Assembly: GCA_015499995.1 (NCBI GenBank)
Contig: JADNRV010000131.1
Location: 90,349-154,348, forward strand
Direction of reading: 5' to 3'
Length of the DNA: 64,000 nt
DNA from: Flammula alnicola
Taxonomy: Eukaryota > Basidiomycota > Agaricomycetes > Agaricales > Strophariaceae
The position numbers and the translations under genes are program-made. The first letter of the stretch is position 1. Each line of letters starts with the position of its first letter. Below the pieces are notes generated by a model. That model saw only the letters and a program-made list of their open reading frames with translations. It was not told the origin of the DNA and did not search any database. Positions 35,418-47,882 of this stretch are shown one piece after another.

Positions 35418-36367
35418 ACTGGAGCTGGATCTCAATGGATGAGGTCCTGGATGACCACATGGCCGCAAGGCCATCATAGCTTTTTTTCGGCGAAATATCA
35501 ACCAAACCCTGGGTTGGCAATCAATGCGCGGACAACGCGGCACACCAGAAAAAAGGGCATACCTCCGGTTTCATCCCCGCGAGCTCGCCAATTCAATAGG
35601 TAAATTCATGGTCGATACCCACATAATCGCCATTGACGCCTGGCTGATGCCAATGCGTTATCTTGTCTTGACTGGGATTAATATGTAGAATGTGAATTTT
35701 GTGATTATCCTGTTCCTTCTATATCATTTAATGCTGACACGAGATTTGAAGGGTAAACTCACCAAAGAGTTGGCCTCTTGAGTTGCTGGTACTTAAGTAT
35801 TGAGCAAGTTTAATCTGCAATCCGACCAGATCCGACCAACCGGCCAAGTCTATGATGAGCGATCATTGCAATATCGGTAAACAAAGCTAACCGGGGAACT
35901 ATGGCCAAATTGACTTTTTCCTGATGTATTGCAGTACCGTTTCTAGTTCTGACCTTCATCAAGCAGGAGTCAAAGCAAGAACTGAGCAATCCGTGGGCAT
36001 TTCAGGTATAAAATGAATCTTTTCGGTCACGACCTAACGTTGGAAGTTGAGTGCCAGCCATTTCGAAGGTGCATGGGATGCGAGAGCTGTGTTGTACCAG
36101 TATACAAGGTCCAGGTTGGATTTGGTTGGATCTTGGTCGACAAGGCACCACCGACGCGGCGGTGCGGCGGATACATTCCCAGGGACCTCGGTTCCGATTG
36201 CAAGCCAGCCGAAGGCCACTGCTGCTGCTCCCCACTTCTATCCGAAAAGAATCAATGCCAACTATGTGAATGAAAGAGTCCAGACTGAACAATGGATGCC
36301 CCCTGAATGAATTATTATTCTGGCAGGAGAACATTACATTATTAACGTCGACAATGGTGCTTGTCCT
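35418..36367. other. Intergenic between duplication copy A and ABC2
   Basis: Short frames only. A few open stretches near 35500-35600 look weakly coding but match nothing I know. ABC2 ends at its right border. Confidence 0.45.
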
Positions 36368-39300
36368 TCAGACTCCTTCTGCAACAGCATAAAGTGCCGC
36401 CTTGTCTGCACTATCCTCGACCAAGGCCTTGAACCTGCCGTTTTCTTTCTGAAGAAGCAAAATGGGACTGTCGAATTCGACCTGCGACCATCTTTCAGTC
36501 TTTTGGACGAGGGCGAAAGAAAGAGAAATATTTACAATCCTACCCTTATCTAGGACCATCTAGTTTCTCGATGAAAAAAAGTATTGCAATAACGACAAAT
36601 TTCCACTTACGATTTTATCAGCATCCATAATCGTTTGGAGGCGATGTGCGACGGTGATCACAGTGACGTTCGAATCCACTTGTTGCCGTAAGGTTTCTTG
36701 TATCAAAGTGTCCGTCTCATAGTCTTGGGCGAAGACAAGTTAGCTGGGAGGAATTATAGGCATATTAGGACAAGTGGAAATGTACCAATTGCAGAAGTCG
36801 CTGCAAGTAAACCCAGCATCAGTCATGGGTACAAGTTGATCTGACAAATGTACGCACCTTCGTCGAGAATGAGGAGCTTACTACCACGGACAATTGCACG
36901 AGCAAGCGCTATGATTTGTCTTTCCCCGACTGAGAAATTACTGCCGCCGCCGGCAATCTTGGTGTCAAGCGTTACGCGAGCCTGTCCCGAATCCTGGTGG
37001 AGCGAGAACAATCCAGCAGCTCGAAGGGCATTGTTCAATGTTGCATCGTCATTCTGCTCGAGGGGATCCAAATTCTGACGAAGCGTGCCTAAAATCTCTT
37101 AGTATGCATTAACAAAGAGGACAGAAGATGGTCCTTACCACTCAGAAGCTCGGGCTAGCACGGCAAGATGACGATGAGTTTTATCGCTGATAATTGAAAG
37201 AAGAACTTGCCGTTTGAGGTATGATGGTGATACTGGATCTCAGAGAGTCTAGATTAATTGAATCAGTCGCGATGCCATCATAGTAAACAGTTCCGTCTGT
37301 GAGAATGCATCTCAGTAGAGCAAGTGTCAGTGAACTCTGGACCTCAGATTAATGTTCAGATCATTAGAAGAGAAGACTGGAGCAAACCTTTCCGCTTCCA
37401 GTCCGACCAACTACACAATTCCAATTAGTCGGGCTTTTAGGGAGGACGAGAAGAGTTATTTACCAACACCAATCCGCTCTCCGGCCTTGATATGAAAGGA
37501 GAGGTTGTGCAAAATTCTAGGGCCGGACTGAAGGCCTTCAGCCACAGGCACAAATTGAAAGGAAATATTCTACTTTACCTGTGAGTACTGTGCAGATATG
37601 TAGGTTTTCCACTCGAAGGTCACCACTTGTGGGCCAAGCTGCGGGTGGTTTACCGGATTGCGTTGGTTGCGGTTCGTGTTCAATGTCAATATAGCCCCGA
37701 ATGCGCTCCAAACTGAAAATTTCAGTCAGATTCTGTCTATGCAAAGTAAACAACACCTGATTTGCCTATTTGCCTCTACCTCAAGGTCATTGAAGGTTCG
37801 AATCAGATAGAACAGATACGTGCAGAATCCCAAGGCCTGGATAAGTGAGAATCCCGAGTTGGCTGCACTAATGGATTGGAAATAAACCAGATAAGAGGCA
37901 AGCAAGGCAGTAAATGCTGCTCCCAGAAAGTCAATGCGCAGCCCGATCCATCTATTCAGATTCCAGGATGTCCGAGCCGCTCTTGAGTAGTGGTCAATGC
38001 GCCTCAAAGATTCATCCTTGAAAGCTTCCTGGGCACCATAAGCTCGGATGGAAACTTGTGTCGTTAGCGAAATACGATACCTGAGGTTTGGAAAGGAAAC
38101 TCACCAAGACCATGAATCGCGGTGCTAAAATGACCAAGCAATGGGGAACGAGCATTGCTAAAAAAGCAGATGTCGTTCAGTGGCTGGTTGATACCAAACA
38201 CGGGTGTCGGCTACGTGCCTCATTTCTCGTTTAACCGATAGTTGAGATTTTAAATACAAGTTTCCCATAAACACACCCAAGATGGCGACGGCGATCCCAG
38301 GAAGCACAAAAATAGGGGTGAAGAGTACGATTGCACACAGCTTCGTAAAGACAGTCAATGATTCCTGGACGGCCTCATTGAAGGTCTGGGGTATTGGACC
38401 ATCCACGGAACGTATGTCTTGGGTGCATCGCGCAATAATGCGGGCAGTTGGAGTTTCATCCAGCCATCTGTCGCATGTCTTTAACACGATCATCAGACAG
38501 CCAAGTACAGAGACGCACCGCAGTGTGGTACTAAATATGGAATCGATTAACTGTACGTGGATAGATCTGGTAGCCTTCAAGGCACGCAGATTGTAGTAGA
38601 CGTCCATTATGGACGATATGAAAATGCGAAATATGACGATTGAACAAAGGACAGTAAGATAGCTATGCAAGGTAGTTAGCCGTTTAGCCGCTAGCAGAAG
38701 TCTGGGAACCCACAAAGAAAGGCGAACTTCGGATGGTGTGTGCGTTTCGTACTGAGATCCCCAAAAGCCAAGGAACCACGTCTGAAGAGTGGCAACCCAT
38801 TGTGAAGTGCCGACAATCAGTATCCAAGATGTGAAAAACAGAACTGGGTGGTCCTCTCCCAATGCATCCAGGAACAGCTGCATGGATTTCCAAGTAACAC
38901 GACCTTCAACTATCTCCTCGGCAATGACAAGTTGTCCAGCATCGGCATCGGGTATCTTCTTAAGTGGACGAGGGGTATCTTCTGGGACCTCAGTGATTTC
39001 TTCATCCTGCTGTATTTCCGATGCGAGAACTGGGTCGTGTTCTAGAGCGAGGCAAACATCGGTTCCTTGAGTTTGAACGCTGCCGTCAAGGCCGATGGAG
39101 ACTATGAAGTCAGCTATTGGGGCAGCGAGAGCGACATTGTGGGTCTCAAATATACCCCATCAACTCGTATATTAGTATCAAAGAAAACAAAAAGACTTAC
39201 CACGAGTAGTATCGTCCTTCCCTTGACGAGATCTCCGCGGAGACATTTGTTGACAATCCAAGTAGAACTTGAACCAAATATTTTCAGACAAAGGTTTACG

Positions 39301-42300
39301 CAGAAACGTATGGTGCTTACGTGTGCACATCCAGGGCGGCAAGGATATCGTCAAGGAGAATTATTTTAGCCTGTGAGTAGATAGCCCTCGCAAGCGTGAC
39401 TCGTGCCTGCGAAAACTCTGAGATTTATGTCGGATTTGTCGGCATGGTTTAAAGTTTACCTTTTGGCCACCGCTGGGTCGTGTCGTAAGTACGGTTTGAC
39501 TAAATCAATGGCAAGCTATCCGCACCTAAGGGTCAAGCCACGTTCGCCCACTTCGGTCTTGTCCCCGGCTTCGAATAGCTCAAGGTCATTCTCCAACGCG
39601 CATTGGCGGATCACTTGATTGCAGATTATCAGTCAGTCTGGAGGTCTCTTTAGAATCACAGAATACCGTTTCGATACCGTTCCTCATCATACGGTGCACC
39701 AAACAAAATGTTATCCCTTATGCTGGCGTTTTGTACCCAGGACTCCTGTGTAGCGTAGGCCACACTACCATTGCGTGGAAGGTTGAACCAAGAATCAGGA
39801 TTTGAAGGTATGTAATGCATCTCGCCTGTATAAAAAATCAGCGAAGCTCGTGGATCTGAGGGTTCTCGGACCCACCAAGTAGGGCCATCAGCATGGACGT
39901 CTTTCCCGACCCACTGCATGTGGATTAGACATGAAACTACAGGCCTTCTTTCAGAAAAAAGTGCTCACGTAGGCCCAATGATAAGGTTCACGCAATTATG
40001 CCTAAACAACAACTCTCCATCGACATGAAGCTTGAATTGTCGGCTTGACGGAGCAAGTGAACACCCCCCATCTTCAAGAGACCATACAAATGTCGCATCT
40101 CTAAATCCGATCAAATCTGGGTCGATAGGGCTACCCTCTTCGATTTGCGGAGAATCCGTGGGCTGTCCTTTCAAATCTGAGAACGAATCGAGAAGTTCCG
40201 TATGATACAAGAAGTCATTCCAACGATCAATTGAGACTTTGGCTTTTGCGATTGTCGTCAATTCCCTGTAACGGCAGTAATGTAGCAACCTCGTACCTTG
40301 GATCACCAATGTCACCCGCCAAGAGATCCTCTGAAATTGTGTCCCCAGGATGTTGAAAACAGCCATGCTAGAGAAAATCTTGGATGCTGCATTGACGGTC
40401 AGTCATGGTATGCATAGTAACATATGGGGAAGAGAAACCATACCGTTTAGTTCCTGCTTCATGACCGCCGTATATGCAATGAAAGTAAACAGCGTAGTCA
40501 ACATTGGAATGATAGCCCTAATGGTCTAGATATCAGACATATACTATTGGAACAAGAAGAAAAAGATTCACCCCATTGCATTGTTTAGCAGTCTTAATAC
40601 CTGTCATGGCAATGAGCTTTTGGCACAACAATATGATAATTTTAGTTGGACATGCCATCATCTTCCAGAGCCATTGAAGTTCCTCATCTCGCCGTTCTTG
40701 AACGCGCCGGGACATCATCTTCTCCCATCCAAACAGCTTGATCATCCGCAATACATTTACAGCTATCAAAATCACGCATTTAATAAAGCTCATCGTTCAC
40801 ATAAATCGAACAAAACATTTACCTTCAGAGATAGTCTGCACTCTCGCGTCGGTCTGACGGAAGATTCAGTACATCAATGCGTAGCGGCGCAGTGAATTAA
40901 CTGTTTATCATACCCGTTTCATCTTGATTGCTTGCACGTCCTTGACTTTCTTTCCAATATACCCCTGGACTGGAATGAATATTATTGTTGTAACAAGACC
41001 AACGATTGCACTGAGATTGAAATCCCAGATGTCAGAGAGTTCGAGCCTAAGAGACATAGTCGGAGACATGAGACCTACCTCCAGCCAAGGACTTGATACA
41101 GGAATATCATACTAAGCGTTATCTGCAAAGGAATCTGGATGACTAGCCGCGACACCGGCATGTCAGCTCAATTCACGATATTAAAGTCGACAGTGATACT
41201 GACCAAAGTTGAGGAAATCGATACCGCCGACGATATTGGCAAGGTCAGTAGTGACAAAGTTGTTAAGCTTGCCGATCTGGTTTTTCGAATCTGCAGAGTG
41301 TTTCTTATCCAGAGGTGTGGTATCAACCTTTGTCTTGCCTTTCAAGGAGCCGCCTTCCGAGACCCTGCCTTGTGTGGAGGTGCTTGCAATAGATGCTGCC
41401 GTACGAGCTGGCGCATCGTTGTCATGCCCATTGCCTCGAGCAGCACTTTCGCTGGACGTCTCGGCTTTCAGTCGGATGCGCAGGCTGTGCTCGAAAGCAA
41501 GTTGAGTAAGTAATCCCTCAACGCGCACCCGAGCCCTACTCCCAATAAACATGAACCAGTGCACAAAGGTCGACTGTAGCAAAGGTCCAATTAGGAGCAA
41601 TGCAATCCAGAACCAGGGTCGGATGGTCGCGTTCGCGCCGCCCGTTTCTAGATAGCTATACTATGATAAGCCAGTATCGTAGACAAACAATGAAATGAGG
41701 CACCTGAGTATTCTGTTTATCGCAGTTGGAGTGGCGAAACTACAAAGAGAGCTGCCGGGAATCGTGAGAGCCATAACCACGTAATCACGACCTAGGCAGC
41801 GAGAGGATATCAGTATTAACGATGCAGAGAATAAGAACACAGTGAAATCGCCGCACGGAAGTAGGTCATCAGGCCGAAGAAGATGTTTTGGCGCTTATCA
41901 CTGCGCAAAGGGTCTATATACTACACGAAACATGAGCAAGACAAATTTAAACAGTAGTACCCGCATTGAGAGCTGGGTTGAGCAACAACGAACCTGAAAC
42001 GCTCTACTGGTTCGATATCTAGAGTAGTCATCGTCCGAAAGAGGTGGAAGTTGGTCATGACGCAAATGTGGCACTTTATAGCCCAACAGGATGATAGCAT
42101 CGATGTACATGTAAGTAGCTCTTGCGAACCACGAGGCCGTTTGCTCGGGATTGGGGACGGGCATGGGATTCTTGACAGGTTTTTGGTCAGTATTATGACA
42201 TGACAAATCGAGACTTTTATCATCGCATAAAGTACCTTTGGATCGATAGGAACATAACGCCGTGGTATGAATAAAGGTATCATCACCGCCGTTATGGTGA

Positions 42301-42984
42301 GAATGATAATCTTGGCCCACAATATGCTGCCTTCTGCGATATCCACCGGATTCTGTGTGTACGTAGCCAGAGGCCACAGATCACGGTATGCGTAAACTCC
42401 GAAGGCAGAAAGCAAGACGACGTTGATATGCCTGGAGGCCGAATGGCTCCAAACCGTTGAGGTGAGTGAAATAACGGCCAGCACTGCCGTATATAACTTT
42501 TTATCGCTTCGTCAGTCCCATTATCTACCCAAAGTTCGGCTTGCATAGGACTCACGAAGACGATGGTCATGTAAATTTCATGGCAATTTGAGATGAATCT
42601 CCAATTCAACTGGCCAGAGTGCACTCTACATTGCCATAGCGTGACTGCTGATAGGTTGAATAGGGCGAAAGTGCAAGCTAAACGCGCCACCATGAATCCA
42701 AAGATAGGATATCCACCAAGACAGCGAACGTGATCATCCAATCTTGTCTTGAATTCTAGGTTGTTGGTGGGACTTGATGCCAGTTCATCTTCGTGGTTCT
42801 TAGCCTTGCGTTTCCAGCGAGAACCAATTGACCATAATGCATGTAATACGATGGAGAAACTCGCAACTTCGAATGGAATCAAACGCTCGGAATCCCTAGT
42901 ACTACAAAGGAATCAGGTCAGGAAGCGAGCACAGATATCACAAAGTCCTTACAAATAGTCTGGCAAGTCTGCAATGGCTTCCAT
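36368..42984 (-). CDS. ABC2: ABCC (MRP-type) multidrug/conjugate transporter with canonical motifs
   Basis: ATG 42984 opens [10 protein letters not shown] at a GTAAGG donor. N-terminal membrane block ([14 protein letters not shown]), linker [20 protein letters not shown] and [14 protein letters not shown] as in fungal ABCC pumps, TMD1 with [21 protein letters not shown]1 with Walker A GPTGSGKTS across an intron near 39920-39970, the motif [15 protein letters not shown], signature [14 protein letters not shown] through a 13-nt microexon, and Walker B ILLDDI. TMD2 follows (38883-37726), then NBD2 with Walker A GRTGSGKSS, signature [16 protein letters not shown], Walker [27 protein letters not shown] and H-loop [13 protein letters not shown], ending ALYAVAEGV at 36368. 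NBD1 Asp-for-Glu in Walker B is normal for ABCC. It should be an active exporter; substrate unknown. Flanked on both sides by copies of a 1.2-1.3 kb direct duplication. Confidence 0.88.
39460..39472 (-). other. 13-nt microexon completing the NBD1 signature motif of ABC2
   Basis: Upstream exon ends CTTAG before GTGCGG; the microexon C-GGT-GGC-CAA-AAG follows a CCCAG acceptor and precedes GTAAAC; the next exon starts GCACGAGTC. Spliced, this gives [14 protein letters not shown]. Both flanking introns have good GT-AG ends. Confidence 0.8.
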
Positions 42985-43783
42985 TGCCTTGTGTTGAAAG
43001 CTGGCGCTCCGAAATATACGCCTGTCGGAAAGCGTTACTTGGTTGGTAAATAGCCAGAGGTTCTTGAATTGTGGGGTGTGAACTCTTCAATTCGATGTTG
43101 CATATGTATTGTTGTTGGCGGCGTGCTCAGCCCGGCTGGGAGACATGATACAAGCCACGAGTGGAATGCGGTCCGCAGGCGTATGCTATTTTTGACTTTA
43201 CAGATACAGATGGCTGGGACGTCGTATCGAACAGGACTGTAGAAAACTAAGTTTTGCCTTGGGAGGAACTCAGGATGATACAGTTTATGCATAAATGGCG
43301 AAGCATGATGGATTAATGGATTCTTGAAGAGCCTGGAGGACCATTCGCTGGTGCTTGTGGTCCAAGTTGACCGAGGTGAAGAAGTTGATCAACAAAAAGA
43401 ACGTTGACACATTTAGCGATTAATTGCACCGGCCCTAAGTGAATCACGTGGGGATATCCTGGAGCAATGCGAAGTGTAAGTATGACTTCTGAGACTATCT
43501 TGTGTACAGCTTTGTAAAGCGGATTCCGAATACTCTGGAAGTTACAAAAGATGTCTCCCAAGGAGTTCATGGGTTGTAAAGTGGTCGGCTGGGCTCTAAA
43601 TGAATCGAGCATTTTCGTTGGTTTGTCATTGGTGTCGGTGGGGGTTACAATTTGATGAATTAAGAGTTTTCCCGTCTCTCACAACTCCTCGAGTGGAATA
43701 ACGATACTACTAGTAAGTACTGTAAGTTAAAGTACTTAGTAGAAAACCCGTTTGTGGACGGTAAATAGCGCCACTGCATGCCT
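42985..43783. other. Upstream region of ABC2
   Basis: No supported gene; promoter side of ABC2 up to the start of duplication copy B. Confidence 0.5.
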
Positions 43784-44996
43784 GCCAAATACAGTAAATC
43801 GGTGCCGAATCAACTTTTGGCTCGCCTTGCCTTGTAACTCCCCTTTGAAATTACATACCATGGCCATCAACCACTTTTCTAATGGCTAACCGCCGTCCCC
43901 AGCAAGAAAATCAGCGGAAAGTCGAGATCGCAGAGGAGGATCTCGATTTTACCATGTCACAACAATCTAATGAAAGCGACGAGCAACAACGAGCGTACGT
44001 TTCCGTCCGTATACCACCACGAAACTGCTGACATAAATAGGCCAATAGGCTCAGAGACTGACTCGAAAAATGTTTGGCTGGTGCGTGCATCTCAGAGCTT
44101 TCATCAACATTCACAAACCACCTACGTTTCCGATTTTGTAGCTGAAGTAGAAAAGAAAAAGGCACATAAGGAGAAGAGGTTCCTAGAAGTCTCAGAGAAG
44201 CATCTCAACCTCGATGCATGCGCTTCCGCCCACTTTTTACTAAGCGGCTTTCACAGACCAACGACTTCAATATGTCCAGCTTGAAACGTCGGCGAGAGAG
44301 GTTCGTGATGGAATGAAAGCTATGTAAGCGCATGCATACTGTGGATATATGCGCTTAATCTAAGCAGAACTCCCCTTAGCGATGAGGTCTACACTGTTTT
44401 TTTGATGGAGTATGCTGGGTGCGAGGACAGAATTGATAAAAAATGGGTGCAGCTTCAGGAAGCCCAAGACAATCTTGTGGGGTGTTTTCTCTGGAGCCAA
44501 GAGGCCTTACCCAAAGGCACCGAACAAGAGAGTCCTAACAATTGTCAATTATCTTCAGAAATCAGCGAAAGAACGACAACGAATGGACGAGGAAGCTATC
44601 AAATCCTCGGCTTCTATGCATGTCAGCGGGCTATCCAAGACAAGGGTTGCGTGCACAGGTGCCATCGTCAAAGCTTTCAATGGGAATGAGGAGCTGAATC
44701 TTCTTCCTTGCTCTGCCTTTGACAGCGTTCCAGGCGATAATTGATCGATTAGCTCCGCCAGAGCAAGATATAGCGAACGACGAGTGAATCAGCACCCGGC
44801 CTCGTAGATCACGATGGAACGTGCTAGGAAGTTCGACGCGAATTTTCTTTCAGGCCATAATTTCAAGCGGTACAGGCAGCTATTACGTGTCGAAAACTCC
44901 TATGTCAGGTATTGTTAAATTCTTCACAATCAGCTCCCCAATGCAAGCGCACGTGGAAGAGCGTACTCGTTATGGGAGAGTCGTAGACTGCATTAT
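43784..44996 (+). repeat. Direct duplication, copy B
   Basis: Same orientation as copy A (34144-35417), about 9.6 kb apart, with substitutions and small indels throughout. Similarity fades a little after the coiled-coil gene. Confidence 0.9.
43882..44744 (+). CDS. Coiled-coil protein, copy B (unrecognised)
   Basis: Same exon layout as copy A: MANRRPQQENQRKVEIAEED from ATG 43882, AEVEKKKAHKEKRFLEVSEK, QRLQYVQLETSAREVRDGMK, SDEVYTVFLMEYAGCE, the LAKERQRMDEEAI-type exon (here SAKERQRMDEEAIKSSA) and the stop at 44744. Splice sites are conserved, so both copies may be expressed. Differences include Arg-to-Gln and Pro-to-Thr changes in exon 1 and a shorter first intron. Confidence 0.6.
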
Positions 44997-45378
44997 GATC
45001 GCAGCACCTCCACCGTGGCACCATGGTCCCCTAAAGGAACACAGAAACGTGGTCAATTTGATGCTCCACCCCGTTTGCAGCAGGTAACTTATAGGGTATG
45101 CGGACCCTAGAATCCGTTCCGTCCTCATGCGCAGTGCATGGGATGTCAGCATGGGAAGGAAATCGATGCCGGTGTCCATATTCCGAGACCCTCGGGCCAG
45201 AGCCTTCTTTGAACGCGTTCAAGTTCCAACGTCTTCCAGAGCCCTTTCCCACTAACAACATGTCGATCACAACACATAGAGTGCACCTGGGTTATAAAAA
45301 AGGGATAGAATAAAGTGACAAGATACAGATAGGAAACAAAGATAGGAAACAAGAAGGAAAAGAGAACGAGAGAATATA
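44997..45378. other. Intergenic before NOP56
   Basis: No supported gene; 3' flank of NOP56 (minus strand). Confidence 0.5.
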
Positions 45379-47209
45379 TTACTCTTTGGTCTTTTTCTTT
45401 TCCTTCTTTTCCTTCTTTTCCTTTTTCTCCTTCTTCGACGATTTACCCTAAATTTCAAAATGAACATCAACATCGACATCTTCATGCAAGAAAGGTGAAT
45501 GCTCACGTCACCATCAACCGCCACCTCAGCCTTTGCCTTCTCTTTCTTGGCCTTCTTCAAAGCCTTCTTCTCCTCCTTCGAGAGCTTGACCTTCTTGGAT
45601 GAGTGCTCGTCCTCGTCTTCATCTACATCCATGGCGTCGCTCTTCCTCTTCTTTTTCTTCTCCTTCCTTGGCTCGGCTTCCAAGGTGGTCAAAGCAGGCT
45701 GGTCCACATCCATGCCAGCGTCGTCGTCGTCCTCCTCCTCCTCATCGAGGGCAAGCTCATCTAGAACTTTCCGAATGGCGTCGGCGTTCTTTGATGGAGG
45801 TGTACCGGTCTCAAAGAAGTTCAGTCGCTCTTCAACTTGAGCGCGCAGAGCCTCTCCGAACTTGGCGGTAGGGTTTTCTATGAGTTAATTAGCACGACGA
45901 TACGTCTAGCGAAATAATCCAGCTTTACCAGAGTAACAATCGATCCGGGATGCTATTGAGCATTTGTTAGCCAAGAACCGTGAAATGCGACCCTTATGTT
46001 TGGGGCCTGCACGCCCGATGAAGGTTGAATGGTAAAGAAGACCGTACTAAAGATCAGAACATCAGATGGGTTTTCTGTAGCTCGCAATACAAAAACATAC
46101 CTTCGGTGTGTTACCCTTTGTCTTCAAGGCTCGGAAAAGAGCTTTCTCCGCACCAAGAATCTGCACTGTGCTGGCGGGGTACTTGCTTAGATTCGTCAAG
46201 CTACCAGCGTGGCTGATCAATCGTGCACCCACGCGCTCTCCGAGAAGAGCTGTCAGACTGGGCGCTACCGAGTTCATCTTCTCGGAGAGATACGATACTA
46301 GCGACTTGCGGTAGTCGGCAATGGAAACTACCCGCGTGGCGAAGGAGGAGATGTTCAACATGTCAATTTCAGAGAGACCGGAGCCCATGGAGCCGCGGGC
46401 GGCGTCGAGGATGTTTTGGGCGAGCGTCGAGTCGTCGTCGAGGATTGCAGCGAGGTCTGGGAGTTTTTCTTCATCAAGAGTGTCTTTGTCACCAATGAAT
46501 TTGGCGACCTGCGCGTACTTATGGTTGTCGGGCACCAGACGGACGAGCTCTGGGAAATGGTAGCCATACCATTCCCTGATCCGCATCGAAAACAGGTTGA
46601 CGTCCTTGTCGAGCTGGTCAAGAAGGGCAATAGCCTGTATGATCATGTTATCCACACGGTTGACGTTGAACTTTAGTTTTGCACGAGAGTAGGAGTGCCC
46701 GAGACCGAGCTGGGCCTTCCTCAGGTCATCAGTTTGGAGACCCTTGAGGAGCTTGGAGGCGTGAAGACGAATACCGCGAATGAGGTCTTGAGATGTCTCC
46801 GACACATCAATTTGGAAGCCCAGGGCATCCTTTATGCTCTTTCCAATGAGAGGGTCGGAAACAGCGAGCTTGACTGGTGACTTCTTCGATGTCTTCGAGA
46901 GGTTCAGTTCAAGGAGATTTTGGAGGAAGTCGTTCAGGATACCTAGAATATTGTAAATAGCTCAGTAACCTTGTAGCAACAGATTTTTTTCTTTCTCGCA
47001 CCTTCTGAAATATCGTTGGCATTCTCCAAAGCCTGAGCAGCACTCTTGAAAGGCGCAAAGCTTATCAGCGACACCATTTTCCCGAACTTGGCCAGGTCCT
47101 TGAACGATTCCTGGACCGCCTGGGATTTGGATCCAATGTCCTCCGTGAGTTTCGCCTCGAATATGGCATATCCTGAGGCCGACTCAAAGAGTACGTGTGT
47201 GACCGACAT
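45379..47209 (-). CDS. NOP56: Nucleolar protein NOP56 (box C/D snoRNP core)
   Basis: Core scaffold of box C/D snoRNPs that direct rRNA 2'-O-methylation, in the nucleolus. ATG 47209: [19 protein letters not shown], then [20 protein letters not shown]; an intron near 46945-47003; [34 protein letters not shown], coiled-coil region with [20 protein letters not shown], the NOP domain with [40 protein letters not shown] and [20 protein letters not shown]; an intron; [13 protein letters not shown]; and the Lys-rich KKE/D tail ([18 protein letters not shown]) ending KKKTKE at 45379. Complete and frame-clean, in contrast to the 4.5-16.7 kb genes. Its 5' side is occupied by the 3' LTR of the retroelement 105 bp away. 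Confidence 0.95.
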
Positions 47210-47314
47210 CTTCGATGGGCCTTGTCGTTATTCAGGACGATGAGGAAACTTTTTTTTTCGAAGCCCGCTCCAGCCAGGAATGTCTGTGACAATGTGATCG
47301 TAGCGTGACCGAGT
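47210..47314 (-). promoter_or_regulatory. 105-bp remnant of NOP56 upstream region
   Basis: The only non-transposon DNA between the NOP56 ATG and the retroelement LTR. Any native promoter must lie here or has been displaced beyond 58.6 kb. No TATA box is evident. Confidence 0.5.
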
Positions 47315-47835
47315 TGTGACAATTGGGAGCTTTCAGAGGCGTGGGAGTCACTGAAAGGCGAATTGGCACACGGTTGTAGATAGCGCGAGAATCAAGTGAA
47401 CAGGTTAAAACTGTGTGATTGACTGTCTCGTCCTGTACAAATGGTCGACTATTTATACTAAGCTAAGAGTACACGAGTCAGGTAATAAAATGGAGTCCGG
47501 AGACGAGAAGACGGACGCGTTATAGGTAGGTATTGAGTAAGTCATTTTACAAGGGATTAAGGAGTCAAAACAAATCATAGGGTGACGATAAAGGAGTCAA
47601 AAGAGGAGTCAAATAATAAGAGATATAGTCATAATAGCGAGTCAGAGAATAGTAAGTAAATACGGAGCCTTGGGCAGTTGAACGAAGCTATATACAAGTA
47701 GTTAATGAAACAAATAGGGGCTTACGAAGATAAGATAAGATACAAGGATCGCGGGAACAGGCAGATAATCATAAGGTACGTGATACGTGATGCGTGGGGG
47801 TGCGTGGTACATGATGCGTGATGGTATTTGTTACA
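47315..47835 (-). repeat. 3' LTR (left copy)
   Basis: 521 bp, bounded by TGTGACAATTGG and ATTTGTTACA on the plus strand. It contains a 24-base insertion near 47797-47820 (GGGGGTGCGTGG...) absent from the other LTR, made of a diverged repeat of the neighbouring GATACGTGATGCGTG sequence. It reads toward NOP56. Confidence 0.93.
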
Positions 47836-47882
47836 TACGCCCTCCTGGCCGTCTGTAAGAAGGCCACAGATTCCATGAGAGT

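Noticed and set aside
36013..36334. Overlapping frames on both strands before ABC2
   Set aside because: None shows conserved motif, start context or splice sites; treated as intergenic.
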